From Branchiostoma floridae (Eukaryota > Chordata > Leptocardii > Amphioxiformes > Branchiostomatidae): DNA of 64,000 nt. The notes beneath the pieces were generated by a model. That model was not told the DNA's origin. It did not search any database and saw only the letters and a program-made list of their open reading frames with translations. The stretch is from assembly GCF_000003815.2 (NCBI RefSeq), contig NC_049991.1, forward strand, positions 10,127,298 through 10,191,297, given 5' to 3'. Position 1 is the stretch's first letter. The number at the start of each line of letters is the position of its first letter. Made by a program: the position numbers and the translations under genes. Below are positions 53,650-64,000 of this stretch, one piece after another.

Positions 53650-56600
53650 GACACGACCATCAACCATTGCATTTTGCACCGACGCTTTATGATAATGTTA
53701 AGAATTTCGATTGATTTTTAGAAGTCGTGACCTCTTTGTACATATAGTCCTATAATAACTTTAATACGCCGAATTTTGTTGTTCTCAATACCGATTTATG
53801 TGCCTGAAAGTTACATGTTCTATTTCAAAACTCTGTTTATCATATGTTTACTTCTGATATACAGCTAAGTGCCATAAAAGCAATTTTCTAAATCTTAAAG
53901 CGCGTCTTGTGTTTTACACATGACAAAGTAGCTCTTTAGTTCAGCTATCAACTGTTGTCCCCCGGGGTGATATCTAAAGTAAAGTGTTGTTCTGACGCAC
54001 GTTTTCGTGTCGCGTCGGCACATCTCAATACGCCGCATCGCTTCTTCCTGATAAGTCATTAATACCAATGACGGGGAAATATCTATCTTACTCAAATCCA
54101 ATTCCCTTCATTCACTTCTCTGCAATTCTATTCAACATACATCACCGTACATTGTCATCAGGTTTAAAGCATCCTTCTACCAAAGCTCAGAAGAAGATGT
54201 CTTCCGTTGCTTTATAGCGGTGCCGGAAATAAAGCAATTAGATATTTGGCGTTCGCTGATTGGCCGTGTTGCTGATTGACAGGCAATCCATTCTACTGGC
54301 AGCGAAGGGATATCATGAGTTCAAGGGTAATCCGTGCGCTAGATTGTAGTTCTTATGAAACCTGGACAGAAAGGAAACAAGTGACCGTAGGTAACATACT
54401 CCGTGACGTATTTATGGTTTCCGCCGCATCAGTTGTAACAATATATGATACACTATGCCGATGATATGGACAGTCCCTGGCAGACAAATAACGAAGAACA
54501 GGAAAGAAGACGAAGCCCTAATATTACTGATAGCGTACAAGGACCAACTACATACTTGTTTATTATAACACTGGCACTGACCAATACAATGTGTTAGGAA
54601 GCCAGAGTCTAACAATTCTGTTTAGGGATTCCTCTACCGCGACAGCTGTTTATTTTGGAAACGTCCGAGAATTGATGCGCGAGCGGATGTCATCCATATA
54701 ATCAAATCAACATGGCCTAACGAGGAACAAAACGTTTTTCTTATAAGCCTAACAACATTGTACTTAAAAGCTAAATGTCTTTAATTAAGATAGACGAGGC
54801 ACCATGCCGTTAACACTATCAGAGACATTTAAACCTTTACGTAAGTACCCTTTATCTCCACTATTAGGACAATGTTGGGCTACGTACATACGCATTCACA
54901 TAATATGTATTTACTGTTACTTAAGCACTGTGTGGTTACCAGTAATGGTACAGTGCTCGAGAATTATTGATTACGAGGAATTTTCTAATCTATGGAATTG
55001 TCTAATTTAGACAGGGACTAGCTAGCTTTTCTCACCTTTAGATACAGACCAACAAAAACAATCATTCTTATGTGTGAAAATTTTGTACAATTCATCTCCA
55101 ACTCCATGCAGAAAAGAAGCCAACCCCATCAAATAGCTTAAGTTGAAATGGATTTAGATTTGACGTTATTTTCCTTCTCTGTTAAGTATGAAATTATGTA
55201 TACCACTGTTTTACTTTGCACGGGCATGAACTAGCAAGAAATATTGTTATTATCATTTATGGGTTACGTTGGTTTGTGATAGGAAAACGGGCCATTTAGA
55301 AAACGTTAGAATTTCTTCCTTCCAACATTCGCTTCTCTTGACATGCAATAAAAGAGGAAATTTTCGCCGTTTTTTTTTCCACAAGTTACTTTTCACCGTT
55401 AAAATAAACCCACCGCGAACCTTTCCCGTTTCGTAGCAAAACAAAAATATGCATGGCACTTTCAACCGAGAAGTCACGACTTTCTCCCTACCCCGAAATC
55501 ACGTTCCTACTACTGTACCTAAAATAAGTGCAGTCATTAAGTAGCGTGGAAATAGGTCCGTGCAAACAAAATAGCCTTGCCTACTCAGCCCTAAACTTGC
55601 TATTTTTGCTGTATATGCCATATTACTACTCGCCTTGTTATGAATTCATCGACAAGCTTCTGTATTGTCATTATCGTCTATAATCTCATATGGAGTTCAT
55701 CTTACTCCTACCTGTAGGTACACATGTACCGCACATCACTTTTAGAAAGCGAGATAGTTTACTATTTATTTAGCAAATTAAAATACTTAACTAAGAAAAA
55801 CTTCAGATATACATGTAGTTGTTGTTGTTGTTGGCATCCATCTGTCTCGGAAGACAATGTAGTAGCATTTCTCTTAATCGGACACCCATGTCAGTACGTC
55901 TTGGTACACCCGAAAGACAACAATAACAAGAATGACACCTGCTAAATATTGTTAGACCTGATTGATATTGATAAATGAGTAAGAGGGGTTCTATCTCATC
56001 AATTCAAGTAGTATAATCTGGTGAAATAATGTGATAACGATTGTGATAACTATTTACGCGTGAAAAAGTAGTTGTCATGGATTTCGGCTTCAAAGCATTT
56101 TTGAACTGAATAATGTGATAAATAGACAGTTCTTGACTGTTCCCCAAAGCTGAAGTATTGAACGGTTTTGTTGAGTCTAGCTCTGCCGCGAGTAAGCAAC
56201 ATCTGACTATCAGTTTCAAAGGATTCTTACCTTGTCATCCTGCCGCGTGCAGGCCAAGCAAAAAGGCCTGTAATGGTAACCTTTGATAGATTTTTCCATG
56301 CTGTTTTTTCCGGCTCACACGGTCTTCAGTGCCTTGAAGTTTGGTTCTACCCTCCGGGAGATCCTTATCTTGTGTAACTGTCTCTTTCACGGCCCATCGG
56401 GCGGTCATTTGGTATGTCGGCAGATGTCTGAGATGATTCTTTTGAGGCTCCTTTAGGTTTCAATTGGTAGGTGACCTGGTTTCAAAGGATGATTACATCA
56501 GCTGCAGATTTTAACATTCCGAATGGAGATTCAATCTATGGAAATTTCCACTACAACTTCCAGACTGTCGACTTGATACGCATGTAATGTGTACTGTTTC

Positions 56601-57330
56601 TGTCATTTGGAGACTGCATTGTCGCCAGCATTGATAATTGGTACAAGCATGTATACAAACTATATGTTACAGTTGCTTGCGATCGATAGAGTAAGAAATA
56701 TGGTGATGATGGCGATTACATGTGATTTTATACTTCATTTCAGCAGATGCAACAATCGGAAGACGAAGGATTGACGCCTCTCTTGGTTCTTTCATTTTTC
56801 AATTAAATGATAACAATCCACACTTCCCGTTCAGAAAGTCGTTCTTGTCGTGGGCAGCACCGGCGCAGGATTTAAGACAGGATGTTCTTGAGTGCCTGTG
56901 CGTCTTTATCAGGGAATTGCAGAGACAGCTAGTACTTTACTGTGTGCTTAGCCACAAGCCCCCCGTAATTTACACACGTCTTCTCGCTTTCAGGTACAAA
57001 CTTTCTTCCTGAAGATTACGACAAGGGTGGAGTTTGCGTAAATCCTGCCAACTTCACAGAAAACGGACGTAACGTATTACCGGCCATGCACATCACACAT
57101 GTACCCTTCTTATCCAACACGGTCTCTAATTCCGTTTGCATCTGACAATGAGGTGCTACTACCGACTTCAGACTCTGTCTTCATAACAGTATTTCCTCTT
57201 TCAACTCCAAGATGAAATATTCAGAAGTTAGAATCTGTAGTCAGGCTGCGGAGTGCGCGGTGGTCAGACAAGTCTGGCCTCTCCTTTGTCGCGTTCATTT
57301 CCTGTGCTCGAGTCCCTGGGATGACTATTA
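53650..57330. other. non-coding stretch
   Basis: No gene recognised. A string with GTTGTTGTTGTTG followed by GGCATCCATCTGTCTCGGAA at about 55818-55857 resembles a dispersed repeat, but only one copy was seen here. The frame at 56722-57012 has no recognisable features. Confidence 0.45.
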
Positions 57331-57335
57331 GCCAA

Positions 57336-57336
<1 letters not shown>

Positions 57337-57366
<30 letters not shown>

Positions 57367-57423
57367 TACATACATACATACACAATACATACATACATAC
57401 ACACATGCATACATGCATATACA

Positions 57424-57481
<58 letters not shown>

Positions 57482-57640
57482 ACATACATACATACATACA
57501 TACATACACACACACATACACACATACACACACACATTCACACACACGCACACACACAAATTCACAAAACCGCACAGACGCAGACGTACACGCACACACA
57601 TGCACGCACACACTCTCTCACACACACACAAATACGCAAA
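57337..57640. repeat. (CA)n / (CATA)n microsatellite
   Basis: An extended CA tract with interspersed TACA blocks. All open frames through it are repeat artefacts. Confidence 0.97.
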
Positions 57641-58551
57641 CGAACACACACAGGGACAGAGGGCCTTTCGTTAGATTCCCTACATATAAAGATGACGCTG
57701 ATGATTGTCCTGAGCAGCCGTATACCGACGCTACAAGTGTTTGGCATCTGTTTAAGATGTGCAGTTATCAGTCAGAGGCTGTCTCCGCACTTCAACCGGA
57801 AATAAGCAGATTACCATTACAGATGTGAGCCGGTGGATCTGCTCCTCATTACAGTGGTAAAATGCATCTGTCCATCATACTGTAAGGCTATCAGACGTCT
57901 CGGCGTCCGGTAAAGTACATTGTGTTCCAATGGCAAGCCCTGCCTGTCTTTTGTAGCGCAGAATCCATTACATGGACTAAAATATGCAGAGTACGTAGTA
58001 ATTTCTTACGGGATGTTTCAGAGAAAGGTCATTATTTTTTTACATTAGACCGCTTCAAGGAACTAAGAAGTTGGAAACAATTGCACTCGGAGATAGTGGT
58101 GGCCATTTGTTTGAAGGCTGATAAGTTGTAGACTGGAGGGAAACAGTTGTCGTCAAGAGAGCTCCATAATTTGGCTGTCCGGGGAAAGAAACTGTTGCTG
58201 TAGAACTAGAAGGACTTGGAAACTGGCAATTGAACAGTACTAGTATAGCGATGTGAGTTTGAAGAGAACCGAGGGTTGCGCTGAAAAGCTCTCAGTGGAG
58301 GGACACGTCACACAATTTTATCTATTATTCTTTATTTCAGGCACTACAAGCCCATATCAGTACATACAATTAAAAACCTTTCATATATTATATATATAAT
58401 ACCGAGCGGGTACAGCCGGTGGGATACAATATGATGATGCTAAAAATATATACAATATGGAAGCATCACCGCTTGTAGACAAGATCAACATAGTGTTGCC
58501 AGTAGTTACAGAGAGTAAAAATGCCTGAGTGATTTGTAAGCTTAATGATAC
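57641..58551. other. non-coding stretch, possible LINE 3' UTR fragment
   Basis: About 58120-58220 contains CTCCATAATTTGGCTGTCCG and GGGAAAGAAACTGTTGCTGT, reminiscent of LINE 3' sequences, and TTATTCTTTATTTCAGGCAC follows at about 58327. There is no coding remnant, so this remains a guess. Confidence 0.3.
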
Positions 58552-58903
58552 CATTGCTCGAGATGAAGAGGCGAGTGACAAAAGAGTGAGTTAATTTCCT
58601 TCTACGGGCATCAAGGGTGTCTACCCCCATTGACACAAACATTGCTCGAGATGAAGAGGCGAGTGACAAAAGAGTGAGTTAATTTCCTTCTACGGGCATC
58701 AAGGGTGTCTACCCCCATTGACACAAACATTGCTCGAGATGAAGAGGCGAGTGACAAAAGAGTGAGTTAATTTCCTTCTACGGGCATCAAGGGTGTCTAC
58801 CCCCATTGACACAAACATTGCTCGAGATGAAGAGGCGAGTGACAAAAGAGTGAGTTAATTTCCTTCTACGGGCATCAAGGGTGTCTACCCCCATTGACAC
58901 AAA
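58552..58903. repeat. perfect tandem repeat, 88-bp unit, four copies
   Basis: The phrase CATTGCTCGAGATGAAGAGG starts at 58552, 58640, 58728 and 58816, exactly 88 bases apart, and I saw no differences between units. Near-identity indicates a very recent expansion or gene conversion, or an assembly effect. Confidence 0.97.
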
Positions 58904-60158
58904 CATTAGGCTGGCACTCTCGTATCTTCCAAATGTCACATAGAACAGAAATATACTCACCCAACATGTTCAAATATCCAATGTCATCATCTAAGTACGA
59001 TGTATTGGAAAAGACTACGTACGTTCGTTTACAAATATTTTAAGGTCAGAGAATAAGCATGTAAGCTATAGCATGAGTATAGCTTTTTTTCCATCTTTAT
59101 CGTAAACTGATGATAACAGTCGTGCGTATGTCACATCTGTATTTTCATTGAAAACAGGGCCGTGGAGAAAACTTTCGGATTAGTTAGCCTAGGAAATACC
59201 ATACGGTCCATACCCAACAGTGTATGACAAATTAGCGTCCGTGGTCAATTTACCGCCATTTTCTTCAACCAAAAATAAAGTCGAACCCATTTAATTGCAC
59301 AGCCTATATTTTCCAGCGTATTTCGTGCAATTATCCGGCTGGTGCAGTAATGCAAAGTTATCCAGCTGGACCGTCCTGGGGATTTTGGAATTTCAGTTAA
59401 CAGAAGTGTGCATTAATCCGTTGTGCAATTAAATGCCTGCTACTGTACTTGGTGGTTACAAACAACCTTGGGTGCCAATAGTTCATACCTGGCTGTCCTT
59501 GTATGCCCCCTGTCCGGCCGAATAGCCATCTGAGAGGAAATGAACACAGGAAGGCCCTACCTGGTCGGGTCCGATGATCGATTGCCGCGCAGTTTTCTCC
59601 CTCCCACATCTACCCCAGGAGGCGGGCAGCTGTACAACAACTAATGGAGCGAACTTTAATTTCCGCTGGCTGAAGTTCAAACCAATCTGTCAGTCCCAGA
59701 CGGGTTTCAATTTTTCAAACATATACGTTGTAACATTCGGTGATAAGTGTATGCTTCAATTACTACATTTCAATGGTTACCATGATACTCGTTGAAGACT
59801 CCTTCATCGTCAATGTTTTCTAAGATTGTAAGTCTTCTCGACACAGGTACAATGTCACCAAGACTAATGGTGCTCTCTACAGCCAAGTGACTTATGCGTC
59901 GTTAGTTCTCCTCTCATTGCCCCCCCCCCCTCAAGGAACCATTTGAAGAATGCAGTTACTGTATATCTTACGGACTGGGAAATTCTATTGGCAAGAAGAA
60001 ATATCGTGTTGGGCAATAGGGACCGTAAAAACGGAAAGGGTTTGTAGAGAAGAGGAACAAATCAATACTAATGGGTATTTTTTAAGGCTTACTTGTGGTG
60101 TGCCGGTGTGGTGTTGCTTAGTAGAGGAAAATGTCATGTTCTCCCTGGAACCCAACGT
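58904..60158. other. non-coding stretch
   Basis: No gene or repeat was recognised apart from a C run at about 59921. Confidence 0.45.
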
Positions 60159-60529
60159 TAGGGGTGGGTACCGGTACAGAAAATTCAGGTCCAGGTCCAA
60201 AGAATCAGGTCCAGGTCCGGACCTGAACCTGATTAACTATGTGAATGGACGATACTCAAAACATTCAGGTCCATTTCGCTACAAAGAGTATATTTTGTGG
60301 AGTATTTGACTTCCACTGGCGTTCTAAAATCCTGCAAGACTAACTGCATCTGGGCGATTGACTAGAAAAAATTGTGGAAATTACTATAAAGTCTACTCTG
60401 CTTCGCTCGTGTTATTTTCTTCGACCGGTAAGCCCCAAAATGCGTGATTTCCTGATCACACAATCTTTTTATTTTCTAATAGGTCCAACATCTGGTCAAT
60501 AAGATAATCAGCTTTTGTACCCAGCCCTA
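60159..60529. mobile_element. non-autonomous hAT element, copy 2
   Basis: It begins TAGGGGTGGGTACCGGTACAG, has the AGGTCCGGACCTGAACCTG motif, and ends TTTGTACCCAGCCCTA. Internal phrases such as CTTCGCTCGTGTTATTTTCTT and GACCGGTAAGCCCCAAAA match 47263-47714. The target duplication is not clear. Confidence 0.78.
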
Positions 60530-60616
60530 CCCCACACGTATTCTATCTATCACCCCCCCCCCCCAACTAGGCGGACATGCTATCATCTCTCATGTACAAA
60601 TGTCGAGCAATAAAGT

Positions 60617-60645
60617 TCTATTCTATTCTATTCTATTCTGTATTG
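60617..60645. repeat. (TTCTA)n pentanucleotide tract after AATAAA
   Basis: CAATAAAG is followed by about five TTCTA units. AATAAA plus a short tandem tail is the usual look of a LINE 3' end on the plus strand, but no coding part precedes it. Confidence 0.5.
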
Positions 60646-63600
60646 GCATCGCCCTTGTTGAAAAATGTCAAAATGAATTGCATTATTAATATGCACTTCA
60701 TTAGTAGGGTGACTGCACCTTCATAGATCATGTATGACATGGCTGTAGTAATCTTGCCAGTTACTACTGAATATAAGCACGCTGAAAGGGCAGAGAGGCA
60801 TAAAGTATGCATCTAATTCACTTATGTGTACATCTTGACCCAAGCTACCGACATGCCAAATCCAATGCAGATCAATTTGTTCTTTCCTGACTCACCCGAA
60901 TTTTTCATCAAAAACGCCCCTCAATAAAATGTAAAAAAAGCCACTAGATTGTCTAACGTACACCACTTCTTTCCAGTCCCAAAAGGTATGATAAACATTT
61001 TACATTATGAAATGACATAGAGTAGACCTTACCATGTCCATAGCACAGATATGAGGCGGAAGTTCTCCGCAACCTCAAACCAAATATCAACGCTTATTGC
61101 CATTCAACGTTCACGCGATCTCGACAGACTTATAAGACTGAACATTCCAGTGTTAAATTTTAAAACTTATTAATGAAAAGTTCCCCCTTGCTATCGTCTA
61201 AACTCAACACTCAAGTTCTTGTCATATTTCAATTAACACCTACTTGAAACCAAACGTTTTCACAACTGACAAATATGGCATTTCAACAGCTATTTTGTCC
61301 TAGTATTTTCACCATCATGACCATTGTCAGCTGTAATTTTCCCTGGCTGTAAATCAATTGTCTACCTCTATTTACTGTACATCAAACGTTCCCGTTTACA
61401 TGTTTTCTGTTATATGCCATGTATCATGTTTGTCCAGTGGTGCCACTTTGCTTGAGTTCGGCACCACTGTGTACTGTATTCCCTTTTTTTGTTGTAATAA
61501 AAAGAACCCAAATATCACCACAAAAACAACAATCCCTTGCTCTTATACGTCTGGTTACACAGAGATAACTAATTATTCCTGTGTCACGGAGACAATAATT
61601 AGAATCAGTGCCCATTCTGTAGGCATTATATTATATCAATAATAGGTATTATCCCATTGTAAGCAAACAATCTCCCAATCAACCTTCGAAATAACGACTG
61701 GCGTCACGACGTATCTGGCTTCTCCCCGAAGAGCATTATTAGTGAAATCTCGCGGGGATTGGCGAGACGTCGGTTTCCCTGAGCGCTACATCGGTGGTAA
61801 ATAATTTTCGAGTGAGACTGCGTCAGAAGAAGCTTCGAAGAGCGGCGGCACTCCAGAACTCCTGACGGTCACGCTTCACTGTCGTCTGCCAAGAACGCAA
61901 CTCGTGCGGGTGAGTCAATTTTGTGTGTTTTGAAGCTCTTTGACCAGTATAAATGTGTCCGTCCTGTGGTAATGACTTGCTGCCGATCTTATTTGCAATG
62001 CACAACTTTCAGTGACATTTACTAGCAATTAAGGTAAGGGGTTGTTGTGAATTTAAATGTAAACATTACAGCTGCAATACATGCCTTGGAGACCACGTCG
62101 CCGACAAATCCTTTTACCAGTACATGCGCGTATGATGATAAGCGGTACGCTTCTTTCGATTCTATTAATGTGTACTTGCGGAAAGAATGCACGATGAAAA
62201 TATCGGTGAACTAGAAAGGCAATATCTGTAAATAAATGAATAGTATTTATCTTTAACTGGTATAGCCTATGCAAACTGTTGCGCTCAATGTATTTTTACT
62301 CAAATACATTCTTGAAATATGGTGACCATCCTCTTAAATTCTGTCCTACTACTTGCTACATATATAACACCAAAGGGTGTCTGTTTTCTACAGCTACAGT
62401 AACCTTCAAGTTGGTACCTTTGCAACAGCCGCCTGATATAGATTATTCAAAACAAACCTTACTTGTTTGGAGAAGAACAAGAAGAAGCTAAGAAGAGGAA
62501 GAAGAAACGGAGCAAAAAAGGGACCGTACTTCTTTAGCCACCGTAAACTTCACAATTTTACGGCTCATATGACCGTTTACGATAGTACATCACTCCTGAC
62601 TTTGTAGTTACCCAGTTGATATGGCTCCTGCCCGTTTGACTAAGCATTCTTGTCCATACCCTGCATTTATCCGTTACTGCATTTGGAGAATGCTGCTAAT
62701 AGCTTGCTGGCCTCGGAATGCCTCGCGACAGCTAAGAAATCATCAACAACTCGAAGTTTATTTTCATTGCTTGTTGCTGCTCACCAATAGAGGACGATAT
62801 TTTTGCTTGGTGCATGACACAGATTCTATGATATCTAGCAACGTGGTAAATAATTAGAAAGCTTACCACGGATAGCTTGAGTGTTATTCAATGTTTGTTC
62901 ACCCATACTCTCTTCTCAAGAAGGGGAGGGTATTGGAGTCCCCGGCACTCCCGGGTACACTTTAGATGTAACGTTACACTCATTCATTGAAGTGCCTACT
63001 AGATATTCCACGTTCAAATACTTCATTCCCGTTTTGCGATTGAATACTCAAGCAGAACTTATCTTGGCATTTCCCCATGTGACAACAGGCCTCTTAAGCA
63101 TGTTACAAGTGCAACATATGGTACAAAAGAAAGTATTAACATAGTTATTCTGTGTTTGTGATTTATTGATTGGGCGTATGTAAGTGTGTTGAGGCGGCTA
63201 ACATGGAAAATTGGGGGATGATAAGCTACGCGAGCGCTAGATAAGGTGGACACAAATTGCCAGCCGCTGGCGAGGAACTTGATTGGCTGAATTCTATATA
63301 TTATGCTAATCAGCATGCAGCAACAGATGATTAGCCGGTAAATTGATTTGTGACTGCGCCTTCATGACGTCATCCACTCCTTTGTGTGTACACGGTAAAC
63401 CAACAAATGAAGTGGACATGTGGATCTCGCGGCACGTACACGTGAGATGTAGAAATTACAGTCATGAGTCCTAAAAGCTAGAGGATGATGCGTGGACGCC
63501 AGAACTTTACACTTACACAAACAACCCACCGAAACATTGGGTCGCCAGGTAGCATACGATGTAAGTCACTCAACCGTAGTTCTTGTGCATTTGAATTAAC

Positions 63601-64000
63601 TACAAAACCCCGTAACTGTCAAACCGTATCACATTTAATGAATAGCTGAGGCTGTGAGACTGAAAACCCGCATATCAGCGCAACCCCGTGTTTCTCTCGT
63701 GTCCCCGCGCAAATTACCAGGGTGTGTTTAATGGTAAACCTGCGCGAGATGGATTGAAATGTAATTGTAGCTGGCAACGGTTTGCTCTCGGCTGAACCCA
63801 TCCGTCAAGCTGCATCGTTCAAGCCCAGTGATTTTGAATACATGTGAAATAATGCACGTTAGAATCGTCAGGTTATCGTTCCAGTACACGTTCTGAGAGT
63901 GAGCCCTGGTAGTGACCTTTCATTCAGAAGCAAAGCAACAGGTATCCAGTAGTAGGAGATATATTAACAGTTGTTCACTGGATGTCGCGCTGAGCAATGA
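60646..64000. other. non-coding stretch with a possible 5' exon
   Basis: No coding gene was recognised. The stretch about 61690-61912 is richer in CpG and ends in CGTGCGGGTGAGTCAA, a strong donor, so it could be a first exon of a plus-strand gene continuing past the window. Several simple hairpins were noted, nothing else. Confidence 0.35.

Noticed and set aside
57221..57805. Long Cys-Val or His-Thr frames
   Set aside because: CA microsatellite artefacts.
58552..58903. CRISPR-like array
   Set aside because: Units are contiguous 88-bp tandem copies without variable spacers, in an animal genome.
60159..60537. 8-bp target duplication for the second hAT copy
   Set aside because: Flanks CCCAACGT and CCCCACAC agree at only five of eight positions, so no duplication is claimed.

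Overview
The window looks like animal nuclear DNA, most likely from a lancelet (Branchiostoma) or a close invertebrate chordate. This is inferred from compact intron-rich metazoan housekeeping genes, a SNORD83-type guide in an RPL3 intron as in vertebrates, many short DNA transposons (MITEs), tRNA-type SINEs and an APE-type LINE. No search was run, so the species call is inference. One 100-base assembly gap lies at 31580-31679.

Layout: 1-5300 is non-coding, with a TTAA-flanked MITE, a hAT-like foldback element, a tRNA-derived SINE and a TG microsatellite. 5303-6778 (+) is an uninterrupted ankyrin-repeat gene. 9567-13547 (-) is a complete nine-exon gene for ribosomal protein L3. Its introns carry four box C/D snoRNA-like units: three U14 (SNORD14)-like copies and one SNORD83-like copy. 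Both types are predicted to guide methylation of neighbouring sites in one stretch of 18S rRNA. 14261-17344 (+) is the complete four-exon complex I subunit gene NDUFB10, divergent from RPL3. 19315-21465 (-) is an intronless-coding kelch-like protein with two BTB domains. 22365-25766 (-) is an apparently full-length non-LTR retrotransposon with an intact 1072-codon ORF and an 11-bp target-site duplication, inserted upstream of the kelch gene. 27797-34015 (+) is a rhodopsin-family peptide GPCR (allatostatin-A/galanin receptor-like) with three shared exons and two alternative terminal exons; both tails start V-F-x-C-C and end D-T-x-V.

From about 34 kb to the end no convincing protein-coding gene was found. 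The region holds satellites and minisatellites (205-bp, 69-bp and 88-bp units), microsatellites, further MITE and hAT copies and possible Penelope-type fragments. A few GC-richer stretches ending in good splice donors could be first exons of genes continuing outside the window.

Functionally, RPL3 with its intronic snoRNAs forms a ribosome-production unit, NDUFB10 serves mitochondrial respiration, the kelch protein is a probable Cullin-3 adaptor, and the GPCR is a probable neuropeptide receptor. The genes are not otherwise linked in pathway.
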